Below are positions 45,025 through 54,223 of a stretch of 64,000 nt of DNA, piece after piece. Within the stretch, counting starts at the first letter, position 1, and every line of letters begins with the position of its first letter. The DNA is from JAFLBI01 sp964616465. Its GTDB lineage: Bacteria; Bacteroidota; Bacteroidia; Chitinophagales; Chitinophagaceae. The notes beneath the pieces were generated by a model. The model was not told the origin of the DNA, searched no databases, and saw only the letters and a list, made by a program, of their open reading frames with translations. The stretch covers positions 51,343 to 115,342 of the forward strand of contig CAZTTO010000012.1 in NCBI GenBank assembly GCA_964616465.1, in the 5' to 3' direction. The position numbers and the translations under genes were made by a program.

Positions 45025-46029
45025 ATGAAACTATTTTTTACAATTATTGCTTGTTGGGCTTTTTGGGGCAACTTACTGAGCCAAGACTCAAAAAACTCTT
45101 CTTACTACGAGCGGATAGATTCTTTGTGGCATGTTACTACAGGATTTCAAACAAATAATGCCGAGTTTTTGGTTCGTTATCCAAATCGACAAAAAGTAAT
45201 TTTAACTCCAGCAACTGCTGTGCAGCAATATATTAAAATGGAGTATGGTGTTTTGTATGTGAAAGCAGGTTACACACCAGGTTGGGCTAATCCAGATAAA
45301 TCTGCTATTACTGGACAAAATAAGCGCACTGAAATTGGAGTGGGTTTTACACTAAAAGGATTGGATATTGATTTAAGTCGACAAAAAGCCAGAGGCTATT
45401 ATATTAGAAACACAAAAGATTATATTCCATCTTGGCTGCCAGGACAGCCCTACTTACAGATTCCAAATTTAAATACCACCCTCTACTCATTTCAAATTGG
45501 ATTAAGTACCCGATCAACCCTTCCTGTTGGCGCTTTGTATTCTGAGAGAACCAGACTTTTAAAGAACACATGGTCATTTATCCCATCTTTTAGTTTTTAT
45601 TGGATTGAAATGCACAATGACGCACCCATGCAACCTGGTCTATACAACAATGATCGTCACCGCGATTTTAATCTACGCTTGCCTATGGCATTTGCAATGA
45701 CCACTAAATCGGGATGGTATGCAATAGTGTTGGGTGGACCAGTTGTTGGACTTAGTTTATTCAGTACAGAATTGTATGATACTAATCTTAGACCTTCTGT
45801 ACAACGATCTTCTCATCTTGCTTTAGGATATACCTCCAAAATTAGAGCAGGATACAATGGGAAAAAATGGTACACTGGAATTAGTGCATTCAGCGAACAA
45901 TATTTTACAACACTGCAAGATGTACGTACTACCAGAAATTTTTCAGGAGCAGAAATTCATATTGGTACGAGAATTCCTCCTTTCCGTCTTTTAATGAAAA
46001 CAAATCAGCTATTAGAAAAGTGGTTCTAG
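45025..46029 (+). CDS. Outer-membrane beta-rich protein, DUF4421-like
   Basis: A 334-residue exported protein with a signal peptide (MKLFFTII and on, cleaved near NLLSQ). The rest is strand-rich with alternating hydrophobics and aromatic ends (KMEYGVLYVKAGYTP, NKRTEIGVGFTLKGLDIDLS, SFQIGLSTRSTLPVG), fitting an outer-membrane barrel. It resembles DUF4421 proteins, but the match is by eye only. The ATG at 45010 is possible but the one at 45025 opens the signal directly. It follows the lysozyme by 22 bases. Confidence 0.6.
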   Translation: MKLFFTIIACWAFWGNLLSQDSKNSSYYERIDSLWHVTTGFQTNNAEFLVRYPNRQKVILTPATAVQQYIKMEYGVLYVKAGYTPGWANPDKSAITGQNKRTEIGVGFTLKGLDIDLSRQKARGYYIRNTKDYIPSWLPGQPYLQIPNLNTTLYSFQIGLSTRSTLPVGALYSERTRLLKNTWSFIPSFSFYWIEMHNDAPMQPGLYNNDRHRDFNLRLPMAFAMTTKSGWYAIVLGGPVVGLSLFSTELYDTNLRPSVQRSSHLALGYTSKIRAGYNGKKWYTGISAFSEQYFTTLQDVRTTRNFSGAEIHIGTRIPPFRLLMKTNQLLEKWF

Positions 46030-46521
46030 TTAATGACACTTAAAATAATCGAAGGGCTCTAAACAATCGTTGCATTGAAACAAAGCTTTACAAGCAGTAC
46101 TTCCAAATTCACTAACTAATCGCGTATCCGCACTCTTGCATTGCGGGCAAGGTGGATGCGTGTCTTCAATCATTGCATCGTCTTTTACTTTGTATTGAGG
46201 TGGCGCAATGCCATATTCTTCCAATTTCTTCTTGCCCTCTTCGCTCATCCAATCAGTAGTCCAAGCAGGCGATAGAACTTGTTTGATTTCTACATCTTTG
46301 ATACCCGCTTCTGCTAAAGCCATTTTAATTTGAATACGAATTACATCCATTGCAGGACAACCGCTATAAGTTGGCGTAATTGTTACTACTGCGCCTTTCT
46401 CCGAAATTTGAACATCCCTAACTATACCTAGATCAACAATAGTAAGAACGGGCACTTCGGGATCGCATACTGTTTCCAGTACTTTCCAGATTGCTGCAGT
46501 AGGTTGAACGATTGCTTCCAT
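46030..46521 (-). CDS. paaD: Phenylacetyl-CoA epoxidase subunit PaaD
   Basis: A 163-residue MIP18-like (DUF59) protein with AIWKVLETVCDPEVPVLTIVDLGIVRDV in its N-terminal half and TYSGCPAMDVI. The C-terminal zinc/iron-sulfur region holds CPQCKSADTRLVSEFG, STACKALFQCNDCLEPF and a final CH. PaaD is needed for maturation of the multisubunit phenylacetyl-CoA epoxidase. Overlaps paaC by a few bases if the ATG at 46539 is used; the ATG at 46521 is preferred by family start. Converges with the outer-membrane protein gene and no paaE follows. Confidence 0.9.
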   Translation of the reverse strand: MEAIVQPTAAIWKVLETVCDPEVPVLTIVDLGIVRDVQISEKGAVVTITPTYSGCPAMDVIRIQIKMALAEAGIKDVEIKQVLSPAWTTDWMSEEGKKKLEEYGIAPPQYKVKDDAMIEDTHPPCPQCKSADTRLVSEFGSTACKALFQCNDCLEPFDYFKCH

Positions 46522-46532
46522 AGTTGGCAAGA

Positions 46533-47345
46533 TTACCAAGAAGCCCCCGGATAGGCCCTTTGTAAAAACTGCATTTCGGCTAAAATATATCCTAGGTATT
46601 CTGTATGTTTTCCTGTTTTACCACCCGTTTGAAAGGCTTGTTGTGTTGGAACTTCTAGTCCTGCTTCTGCAAATACTTCTTGCAATTCCTGTTTCCAAGA
46701 TTCATGAAGATTAGCAAGCTGAATGTTGGTAGTTGAAGAAGTAGCGGTTTCATAAGACGCTTCTTTAAATGCCTCACCAGTGAACGGCCATAAAAATGTT
46801 AATGCTTGACGTAAGCGATTTGCACTTTCTTCAGTGCCATCACCCAAACGTATCACCCATTCTCTGCTCCAACGCAAATGGTATTTTACTTCTTTCAGTG
46901 TTTTTTCTGCAATAGCAGCCAAATCAGTATCGGTGCTTTTGATTAATTCCTGATAGAACAGCCACTGGAAACTGCTGATGAAATAAACGCGGAGTGTTGT
47001 TTGTGCCCAATCGCCATTCGGTAATTCTGCGAGCAATAAATTTTTAAAATCCCAGGCATCTCTTAAATAAGCTAAGGTATCTTCTGTAACTTCTAGCGAT
47101 GCATCTTTTTGCTGAATGCGAGTTGACGCCAATTGGTAAAAGTTGCGAGCAGCGCCTATATAATCGAGGGCAATATTAGATATAGCAATATCCTGTTCAA
47201 GAATGGGTCCGTGTCCACACCATTCACTGCAGCGGTGACCAGTAATTAATGCATTATCACCAGCATACAATAAAAATTGCAGCATGGGGTCTTCTTGCAC
47301 TATTTGAGCAATCCTTCCCTCGTATTGAATCATTGTTTGTGACAT
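46533..47345 (-). CDS. paaC: Phenylacetyl-CoA epoxidase subunit PaaC
   Basis: A 270-residue ferritin-like structural subunit. The N-terminal YAGDNALITGHRCSEWCGHGPILEQDIAISNIALDYIGAARNFYQLA block and late YHLRWSREWVIRLGDGTEES are strongly conserved in PaaC, which pairs with the catalytic PaaA but lacks a functional diiron site of its own. It lies 15 bases behind paaB and just before paaD. It acts in aerobic phenylacetate breakdown via ring epoxidation. Confidence 0.95.
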   Translation of the reverse strand: MSQTMIQYEGRIAQIVQEDPMLQFLLYAGDNALITGHRCSEWCGHGPILEQDIAISNIALDYIGAARNFYQLASTRIQQKDASLEVTEDTLAYLRDAWDFKNLLLAELPNGDWAQTTLRVYFISSFQWLFYQELIKSTDTDLAAIAEKTLKEVKYHLRWSREWVIRLGDGTEESANRLRQALTFLWPFTGEAFKEASYETATSSTTNIQLANLHESWKQELQEVFAEAGLEVPTQQAFQTGGKTGKHTEYLGYILAEMQFLQRAYPGASW

Positions 47346-47360
47346 GTTGGAAGATTACAA

Positions 47361-47720
47361 TTACATGTATTGAAGTTCATCGGGTAAATCATAGAACGTT
47401 GGGTGCCTGTACACCTTATCAGATGCCGGATCATAAAATGCACCCGCTTCATCTGGATTAGAAGCATGAATATGTTTGCTTTCAACCACCCAAATACTCA
47501 CCCCTTCTTGTCGTCTTGTATACACATCCCTTGCATTTTCAATAGCCATTGCAGCATCAGCGGCATGTAAGCTACCAGCATGTTTATGGTCTAAACCTTG
47601 CTTACTTCTAATAAACACTTCCCACAAAGGCCATTCATGTTTATTTTGATTGGAAGTGCTGATATCTGCAGCACCATGCTTCGATTCACCATAGTCGCCG
47701 TAATAGAATTTTCTAATCAT
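47361..47720 (-). CDS. paaB: Phenylacetyl-CoA epoxidase subunit PaaB
   Basis: A 119-residue PaaB-family protein (WPLWEVFIRSKQGLDHKHAGSLHAAD, then AIENARDVYTRRQEGVSIWVVES). PaaB is small and non-catalytic, and is thought to link and regulate the PaaAC complex. It is 18 bases downstream of paaA and 15 upstream of paaC in the same direction. Confidence 0.95.
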   Translation of the reverse strand: MIRKFYYGDYGESKHGAADISTSNQNKHEWPLWEVFIRSKQGLDHKHAGSLHAADAAMAIENARDVYTRRQEGVSIWVVESKHIHASNPDEAGAFYDPASDKVYRHPTFYDLPDELQYM

Positions 47721-47738
47721 CTTGCTAGAAGTTAATGT

Positions 47739-48689
47739 TTATGCAATTTGTTGAACAGGGGTACGTGCCTTCTTTTTCTCAGCATAAGCAGCCGCAGCTT
47801 CTCTAACCCAAGCACCTTCTTCCCATGCTTTTCTTCTAGTATCTAAGCGCTGTTGGTTACATGGTCCGTTCCCACCAATGACCTGCCAAAACTCTTCCCA
47901 GTTTATAGTTCCAAAATCATAATGACCTCTTTCTTCGTTCCATTTTAAGTCTGGATCTGGTAAAGTCATACCCAAGAACTTCACTTGTTCGGCACAAACA
48001 TCTATGAACTTCTGACGTAGTTCATCGTTCGTGAAGCGTTTGATCTTCCACTTCATACTTTGTTGGGTATTTGGACTAGCATCATCGGTTGGACCAAACA
48101 TCATAATACTTGGCCACCACCAGCGGTTAATTGCATCCTGACACATTCTTCGCTGCGCTTCATTTCCCTTACTCAGGTGTAATAACAATTCAAAACCCTG
48201 ACGCTGATGAAAACTTTCTTCCTTACAAATGCGCACCATAGCTCTTGCATAAGGACCATAACTGGTTCTGCACAGTGGAACCTGGTTCATAATAGCTGCA
48301 CCATCTACCAACCATCCAATCGCACCCATATCGGCCCAAGTGAGTGTAGGGTAATTGAAGATGGAAGAATATTTTGCCTTCCCAGTGTGTAACTGGTCAT
48401 ACATTTCATCACGACTAATACCAAGTGTTTCAGCAGCTGAATACAGGTATAAACCATGTCCAGCTTCGTCTTGCACTTTGGCTATTAAAATTGCTTTTCT
48501 TCTAAGACTTGGCGCTCTTGTTATCCAATTAGCCTCGGGTAACATACCCACACATTCGCTGTGTGCATGTTGAGAGATTTGGCGAATTAAAGTTTGGCGG
48601 TATTTCTCCGGCATCCAATCCTTTGGCTCAATTTTAATTTCCTGATCAATCTTTTCTTGGAAGCGTGCTTCTGAAGATTCCCAATTCAT
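47739..48689 (-). CDS. paaA: Phenylacetyl-CoA epoxidase catalytic subunit PaaA
   Basis: A 316-residue ferritin-like diiron oxygenase that epoxidises the ring of phenylacetyl-CoA. The helices with iron ligands contain HAHSECVGMLPEANWI, VQDEAGHGLYLYSAAETLG and later RICKEESFHQRQGFELL. Family length matches. The ATG at 48731 would lie within the operator; the ATG giving MNWESSEARF is preferred and places the -7 box TACTTTTG about 20 bases upstream. It is the first gene of the paaABCD operon. Confidence 0.95.
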   Translation of the reverse strand: MNWESSEARFQEKIDQEIKIEPKDWMPEKYRQTLIRQISQHAHSECVGMLPEANWITRAPSLRRKAILIAKVQDEAGHGLYLYSAAETLGISRDEMYDQLHTGKAKYSSIFNYPTLTWADMGAIGWLVDGAAIMNQVPLCRTSYGPYARAMVRICKEESFHQRQGFELLLHLSKGNEAQRRMCQDAINRWWWPSIMMFGPTDDASPNTQQSMKWKIKRFTNDELRQKFIDVCAEQVKFLGMTLPDPDLKWNEERGHYDFGTINWEEFWQVIGGNGPCNQQRLDTRRKAWEEGAWVREAAAAYAEKKKARTPVQQIA

Positions 48690-48707
48690 GTTGCAGCATT
48701 TAGGCAC

Positions 48708-48715
48708 CAAAAGTA
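48708..48715 (-). promoter_or_regulatory. Predicted -7 box of the paaABCD operon
   Basis: TACTTTTG on the minus strand fully fits the Bacteroidota -7 consensus TAnnTTTG and lies 18 bases before the start codon of paaA. A clear -33 box at the best spacing was not found; the palindrome at 48735-48748 lies in that region instead. Confidence 0.55.
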
Positions 48716-48734
48716 TGGGTTTTCCCTTCAAAAA

Positions 48735-48748
48735 CTAACAATTGTTAG
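48735..48748. promoter_or_regulatory. Perfect palindrome upstream of paaA, PaaR-like operator candidate
   Basis: CTAACAATTGTTAG is a perfect 14-bp palindrome about 46 bases before the paaA start, where the -33 region is expected. Its outer positions CNAAC....GTTNG match the operator reported for the TetR-type phenylacetyl-CoA-responsive repressor PaaR of Thermus; the central bases differ (AATT in place of GNNC). No regulator gene of that type is adjacent. Confidence 0.55.
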
Positions 48749-48802
48749 GGAGAGAAAGGTTAAAATTGGCCGTTCCTGTTAGGCAAAATGCATCCAGCAA
48801 CC

Positions 48803-50143
48803 TTAATTCTTCAACAAATGGGCAATGGCCTGCTGTTTTTGCTCAAATCCAAATCCTTCCAAATAGGTTTTCATGAGGCTGGCAATTTCTTCGTTGCATA
48901 AATTACCCATACTGCCTTCATGTGTTCCGAGTTGTGGTTGAGTGGGTTTTTGGAAACTGCCTTCATTTACTTGTCGACCAACTTCTCTATAGGCATCTCT
49001 AAAGGGCATACCTTGCATGACCAAATTATTCACTGCATCTACTGTGTACAAATAAGTATAACGAGGATCATCAAGAATATTAGTTTGGACTTGCATATTC
49101 GATAGCATCAACATCATCATATTCAGACAATGGTGCAATTCTTCAAATGCAGGGAAAAGCGCTTCTTTTAACAATTGCAGATCGCGGTGATAGCCACTAG
49201 GAAGGTTGGTTGTGAGCAACATGATTTCTTGCGGAATACTTTTTATGCGATTACATTTTCCACGAATAAGTTCAAACACATCTGGATTTTTCTTATGCGG
49301 CATAATGCTGCTTCCAGTTGTAAGATGATCTGGAAAAGAAACAAAGCCCATATTCTGACTCATGTACAAACACATGTCCATACTCATCTTAGCAAGTGTT
49401 TCCGCAACGCTTGTGATTGCTTGAGCCGTGATGCGTTCAACTTTTCCTCTGCCCATTTGTGCATATACTACATTGTAGTTCAGCGTATCAAATCCCAATA
49501 ACTCAGTCGTCATTGTTCTGTTGATGGGAAACGATGAGCCATATCCAGCGGCACTTCCAAGCGGATTTTTATTTGTAATTCGATAAGCGTTTTGAAGTAC
49601 TAAAACATCGTCAGCTAAACTTTCAGCATAAGCCCCCAGCCATAGTCCAAATGAAGAAGGCATGGCCAATTGAAGATGGGTATAACCCGGAAGTAAATGA
49701 TATTGGTGTTGTTGACTGAGTTTTTGCAGTAGCTGAAAGCAGTCAACCATATGCTTTACCAAAAATTCAATTTCATCGCGTAAGAACAATCGAATATCAA
49801 CCAGCACTTGGTCATTCCGACTTCGAGCGGCGTGGATTTTCTTTCCCACTTCACCCAATTCTTCAGTGAGCTTGTTTTCTATATAACTGTGAATGTCTTC
49901 AACATCAGCAGGCAGTACAAATCCCTTTTCTTGTAGCGAAGGGAACATTTTTCTAAGCGCTTGCTGCAAAGCTTCATTCTCTGAAGCACTCAGCAATCCA
50001 ATACTTTCCAGCATGTTTGCATGCGCCATATTTCCCAATACATCATGACAGGCCATGAGCGCATCAAAAGAGCGATCATTTCCAACTGTAAATGCATCTA
50101 CTTGATCTGAAGAGATGTTCTGGTCTTTCTGCCAAAGTTTCAT
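48803..50143 (-). CDS. argH: Argininosuccinate lyase
   Basis: A 446-residue enzyme of the fumarase/aspartase superfamily that splits argininosuccinate to arginine and fumarate. Motifs: AARSRNDQV near residue 107, HLQLAMPSSFGLW, and the signature loop TGSSIMPHKKNPDVFELIRGK near 264. It stands alone here, away from the ArgE-like gene at the window start. It is divergent from the Wzz-like gene. Confidence 0.94.
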   Translation of the reverse strand: MKLWQKDQNISSDQVDAFTVGNDRSFDALMACHDVLGNMAHANMLESIGLLSASENEALQQALRKMFPSLQEKGFVLPADVEDIHSYIENKLTEELGEVGKKIHAARSRNDQVLVDIRLFLRDEIEFLVKHMVDCFQLLQKLSQQHQYHLLPGYTHLQLAMPSSFGLWLGAYAESLADDVLVLQNAYRITNKNPLGSAAGYGSSFPINRTMTTELLGFDTLNYNVVYAQMGRGKVERITAQAITSVAETLAKMSMDMCLYMSQNMGFVSFPDHLTTGSSIMPHKKNPDVFELIRGKCNRIKSIPQEIMLLTTNLPSGYHRDLQLLKEALFPAFEELHHCLNMMMLMLSNMQVQTNILDDPRYTYLYTVDAVNNLVMQGMPFRDAYREVGRQVNEGSFQKPTQPQLGTHEGSMGNLCNEEIASLMKTYLEGFGFEQKQQAIAHLLKN

Positions 50144-50223
50144 GGCTGCAAGTTATGCAAAGCAAGGCAATACGAGATAAACTCAGTTAACTGTGCCATA
50201 GAATTCCTGTAATTTCACACCAT

Positions 50224-51081
50224 ATGAGTAACCAATCATTTCACTTACAAGAGATATATTTAGTTGTAAAAAAGCAGATACGTTCGGTACTGGTCTTTAC
50301 CATTGTGGTAGGCTTATTAGGTGCGGGTACCATTTTTTTGGTGCCTAAAAAATATCAATCGACTGTTGTGCTAACAGCAAATAATCCGCAAATAACCGAT
50401 AAAGCAGCTTTATTTAATGCACAAATCCAATCCCTTTATTCTGGTTATGGTAGTACAGATGACCTCGACAGGATAGTGGGCATGAGTATGTTGGATACTT
50501 TGTATTTGGCAATGGTAGATCAATTTAAACTTCAGCTAGAGTACAATCTGAAAGCAACCGATACACTTCGCTTGCGACAGTTAGCAGCCAAAAAACTGAG
50601 GAAAGATGTTCTACTAGAAAGAACAGATCAGCAACAGTTGAAGATCAATGTGCTTTTTAAAAACCCAGAAATGGCTGCATCTATAGCAAATGCAATGCAG
50701 CAGTGGATTGCACAACATGCTATGCAGGAGAATAGAAAGCGGTATCAGAAAATTGTTACGGTGCTTAACAAAAAAATTGAATCAGTAGAAAAAGAATACC
50801 AACAAGTATCTGAGAAGCTGGCTCAGGCAACGAGTTTTTCACAAATCAACTGGTTGCAACAAGATCAACAACGTTTTATAGAACAAGCTCAGCAAATTAG
50901 AAAAGCAAAAGAAGAGTTTGAAGTTGGATTAGCAGCAATGCCTGAATTGGTTGCAGTGCAGCAAGTGGCAGCGCCAAATTTAAAACATGTTTATCCCAAC
51001 GAGTGGATGTTCATTTTTCTTTTTTTACTCGGCGGATTTGCAACAGGTGTGCTTTGGGTAATTATTCGAAACAGGAAATAA
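50224..51081 (+). CDS. Wzz-like polysaccharide chain-length/co-polymerase protein
   Basis: A 285-residue inner-membrane protein of the Wzz family: TM1 near residues 20-42 (VLVFTIVVGLLGAGTIFLV), a periplasmic region with a coiled-coil (NKKIESVEKEYQQVSEKLAQ), and TM2 near 258-279 (EWMFIFLFLLGGFATGVLWVII). This class sets the chain length of polysaccharides made by the Wzx/Wzy route. It is the first gene of a plus-strand polysaccharide block, ahead of a Wzy/ligase-type gene. Confidence 0.82.
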   Translation: MSNQSFHLQEIYLVVKKQIRSVLVFTIVVGLLGAGTIFLVPKKYQSTVVLTANNPQITDKAALFNAQIQSLYSGYGSTDDLDRIVGMSMLDTLYLAMVDQFKLQLEYNLKATDTLRLRQLAAKKLRKDVLLERTDQQQLKINVLFKNPEMAASIANAMQQWIAQHAMQENRKRYQKIVTVLNKKIESVEKEYQQVSEKLAQATSFSQINWLQQDQQRFIEQAQQIRKAKEEFEVGLAAMPELVAVQQVAAPNLKHVYPNEWMFIFLFLLGGFATGVLWVIIRNRK

Positions 51082-51088
51082 GTAAAGC

Positions 51089-52531
51089 GTGAATATCCAA
51101 ATTTTCAAAAATTGGATATTGCCTTTTAGTGCAATACTGGCATTGTTCTTCATTGCCTTTTTGTTGCGCTCACCCTTCTATGTTTTTTTAATTCCATCTG
51201 CGTTCTTCGTATACTTTCTTTTTAAAAATTATTCGCTGGATGCCCGACATATTTGGTGGCTCATGTGGTTGTTTTTGCCAATTAGCGGAGAGTGGCAGCT
51301 AACGCCATCGCTTGGACTAGATATGCCCATGGAGCCTTTGCTCATCATTTTAACTGGAATTGGAATAATAAGTTGGCTCTATAAACCGGCTCTTTTCCCC
51401 AATCATTTTATGCAAAGTGGAGTAGGCACTCTGCTTGTTCTGCATATTGGTTGGTTGGGTCTACAACTTTTATTTTCATCAACACCAGTACTCAGTTTAA
51501 AATATCTGCTCGCAAAAATCTGGTACATTTTTCCTTTTGTGCTGATGTTGCCAGTTTGGTTAGACGACCATTCCTTTTGGAAGAAATTGGTGGCCTTTTC
51601 TGTGGCAGCTATGTTGCTGGGGGTTTTGCAAACTTTGGTGCGACACGCTGCATATGGATTTGAGTTCGATGCTTTAGAAAATATTTTTCATCCCTTTTAC
51701 CGCAACCATGTTACTTACAGTGCTATCTTAATTATGGTAATGGCCATCTTGTTTGCGAATTATTGGATTACTAACAATAAAACAATTCGCAAAGCATCCC
51801 TTGGTATTGGAGTGATTTTTTTGATTGCGCTTTACTTCTCATTTTCAAGAGGTGCATGGATGGCGGGCTTATTAGGAATGGCTTCCATATTCATTTTTTT
51901 AAAACGATGGTGGGTGAGGGTGATGGTAGTAGCAGCAATCGCAGTAGCTTCTGTAAGTATATGGATTACCCAAGACCAGCGCTGGCATTTTTTACGTCCT
52001 GCTTACGATCAAACTATTTATCATACCGATTTTGATGCGCACATGCAAGCAACTTTTGCATTGAAAGATGTGTCGAATGCAGAGCGTTTACATAGGTGGA
52101 TTGCAGGAGTAAGAATGGTTGCTGACCGTCCATTGGTCGGTTTTGGTCCAAATAGTTTTTACGAGAATTATAAAACCTATACCAATCCACTTTTCAGAAC
52201 CTGGGTGAGTGATAATCCAGAAAAATCAACTGTGCATAATTACTATTTACTCGTTGCTGTAGAGCAGGGATTAGTGGGATGGCTTATATGGATTGCATTG
52301 GTTGTAATGGTACTGCTGCGATTGCAATTTTTCATTCAGCATGAACAAGATAAAAAGTACAAGCTCATTTGGCTCACAACAGGGGCTGTTTTTGTAATGA
52401 TTTTAACCTTGAATATCATTAATGACCTCATTGAAACCGATAAAGTAGGGGGAATTTTCTGGCTTTGTGTTGGACTGACTATTTGGGGAGAACGCAGAAT
52501 GAGGGCTTTTCAAAACGTTGGAGTTAACTAG
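51089..52531 (+). CDS. O-antigen ligase/polymerase family membrane protein
   Basis: A 480-residue protein with about eleven or twelve membrane segments and the O-antigen ligase (Wzy_C) pattern: LKYLLAKIWYIFPFVLML, then YSAILIMVMAILFANY, then ALYFSFSRGAWMAGLLG (the conserved SRGAW) and a periplasmic loop with FGPNSFYENYKTY and STVHNYYLLVAVEQGLVGWLIW. Either polymerises repeat units or attaches glycan to an acceptor. The start codon is GTG at 51089, seven bases after the Wzz stop, with no better ATG nearby. Confidence 0.8.
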   Translation: MNIQIFKNWILPFSAILALFFIAFLLRSPFYVFLIPSAFFVYFLFKNYSLDARHIWWLMWLFLPISGEWQLTPSLGLDMPMEPLLIILTGIGIISWLYKPALFPNHFMQSGVGTLLVLHIGWLGLQLLFSSTPVLSLKYLLAKIWYIFPFVLMLPVWLDDHSFWKKLVAFSVAAMLLGVLQTLVRHAAYGFEFDALENIFHPFYRNHVTYSAILIMVMAILFANYWITNNKTIRKASLGIGVIFLIALYFSFSRGAWMAGLLGMASIFIFLKRWWVRVMVVAAIAVASVSIWITQDQRWHFLRPAYDQTIYHTDFDAHMQATFALKDVSNAERLHRWIAGVRMVADRPLVGFGPNSFYENYKTYTNPLFRTWVSDNPEKSTVHNYYLLVAVEQGLVGWLIWIALVVMVLLRLQFFIQHEQDKKYKLIWLTTGAVFVMILTLNIINDLIETDKVGGIFWLCVGLTIWGERRMRAFQNVGVN

Positions 52532-52614
52532 TCATTTTTTACCCTTAGCTGAATAGTGTATTTTGCGCCCGAAAAAGGAGGCTTTTCCTCTAAAAAATTG
52601 GTTATTTCTTATTT

Positions 52615-53670
52615 ATGAGCAAGAAAATATTAATTACAGGTGGAGCGGGTTTTATTGGTTCTCACGTTGTTCGTTTATTTGTGAACCAGTATCCGCAATA
52701 TCAAATTGTGAATTTTGATGCGCTCACCTATGCAGGCAACCTAGAGAATTTACGTGATATAGAAAGTGCTCCAAACTATCATTTTTTCAAAGGTGATATC
52801 ACAGTTCCACAAGAAATTGAAGCGGCTTTCCAGCAATTTGGTATTACCGATGTTATTCATTTGGCAGCAGAATCGCATGTGGATAGAAGTATTCACTCGC
52901 CAGTCGATTTTGTATTGACGAATGTAGTGGGTACGGTTCATTTGCTGAATGTGGCGAAGCAGTTTTGGGCAAGCGATTTAGAGAATCATTTGTTCTATCA
53001 TGTTTCTACTGATGAAGTCTATGGTACTTTAGGTGAAACAGGTTTATTTACAGAGCAAACTCCATACGATCCTCGTTCACCATACTCAGCTAGTAAGGCA
53101 TCTTCTGACCATTTTGTGCGTGCTTATCACGAAACTTATCACTTGAGAACGGTGGTTTCTAATTGTTCGAATAATTACGGACCATTTCATTTTCCTGAGA
53201 AACTTATCCCTTTAATGATTCGCAATATTCTTCACCAACAACCACTTCCTGTGTACGGCGATGGATTGTACACGCGCGATTGGTTGTTTGTAAAAGATCA
53301 TGCAAGAGCTATTGATACCGTGTTTCATAAAGGAGTAGTAGGAGAAACGTACAATATTGGTGGCTTTAATGAATGGAAGAACATTGATATTGTTCATCTC
53401 GTTTGTGGCATCATGGATGAGAAACTTGGACGAGAAAAAGGTACTAGTCAGCAGCTGATCCGTTTTGTGAAAGATAGACCTGGTCACGATAGAAGATATG
53501 CGATTGATGCAACCAAAATCAACCGCGAGTTGGGTTGGAAGCCTTCAGTTACTTTTGAAGAAGGAATTGTTGAAACAATTGATTGGTACTTGGCTAACCA
53601 AGAGTGGTTGGAACATGTTTCGAGTGGCGCCTACCAATCGTATTATAAATCTATGTACCAAAACAGATGA
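52615..53670 (+). CDS. rfbB: dTDP-glucose 4,6-dehydratase
   Basis: A 351-residue SDR-family enzyme that makes dTDP-4-keto-6-deoxyglucose. The NAD motif is ITGGAGFIGSHV at about residues 6-17, the active-site STDEVYG at about 130 and the YSASKASS motif near 157, with FHFPEKLIPLMI later. rfbC follows with a four-base ATGA overlap. The sugar product is a precursor for surface polysaccharide. Confidence 0.96.
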   Translation: MSKKILITGGAGFIGSHVVRLFVNQYPQYQIVNFDALTYAGNLENLRDIESAPNYHFFKGDITVPQEIEAAFQQFGITDVIHLAAESHVDRSIHSPVDFVLTNVVGTVHLLNVAKQFWASDLENHLFYHVSTDEVYGTLGETGLFTEQTPYDPRSPYSASKASSDHFVRAYHETYHLRTVVSNCSNNYGPFHFPEKLIPLMIRNILHQQPLPVYGDGLYTRDWLFVKDHARAIDTVFHKGVVGETYNIGGFNEWKNIDIVHLVCGIMDEKLGREKGTSQQLIRFVKDRPGHDRRYAIDATKINRELGWKPSVTFEEGIVETIDWYLANQEWLEHVSSGAYQSYYKSMYQNR

Positions 53671-54221
53671 AACTAGTACCTACACCATTAGCAGGTTGTT
53701 TTGTAATTGAAGATCAATTTTTTGGTGATGAGCGAGGCTATTTCTTTGAGAGCTTCAACCAAAAAACTTTTGAAGCGGCTACAGGACAATCTGTAAATTT
53801 TGTGCAAGACAACCAATCTATGTCTAAAAGAGGCGTGTTGAGAGGGTTACATTTTCAACAACATGAGCACGCGCAAGCTAAGCTGGTGCGTGTTTTGCAG
53901 GGATCGGTACTAGATGTGGTAGTTGATATCAGAAAAGGATCTGCTACTTACGGCCAAACTTTTTCGATTGAGCTCACTGAAAGCAACCACAAACAACTTT
54001 TTGTACCACGCGGATTTGCGCATGGGTTTTTAGTGACCAGTGAAACGGCTGTATTCTTTTATAAAGTTGACAACTATTATAATAAAGCTAGTGAGCAAGG
54101 CATCATGTACAATGATCCACAACTTGCTATTGACTGGGGAATGGATGCTGCTGAATTTTTGTTGTCAGAGAAAGATCAGCAATTACCTTACTTACAAGCT
54201 ATAGAACCTCAAGAGGTATAA
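53667..54221 (+). CDS. rfbC: dTDP-4-dehydrorhamnose 3,5-epimerase
   Basis: A 184-residue cupin-fold epimerase. The family patterns FFGDERGYFFESFNQ, VLRGLHFQQHEHAQAKLVRVLQGSVLDVVVDIRKGS and VPRGFAHGFLV are present. It starts within the rfbB stop (ATGA) and is two bases before rfbA. The last rhamnose step, rfbD, is not in the window. Confidence 0.95.
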   Translation: MKLVPTPLAGCFVIEDQFFGDERGYFFESFNQKTFEAATGQSVNFVQDNQSMSKRGVLRGLHFQQHEHAQAKLVRVLQGSVLDVVVDIRKGSATYGQTFSIELTESNHKQLFVPRGFAHGFLVTSETAVFFYKVDNYYNKASEQGIMYNDPQLAIDWGMDAAEFLLSEKDQQLPYLQAIEPQEV

Positions 54222-54223
54222 AT

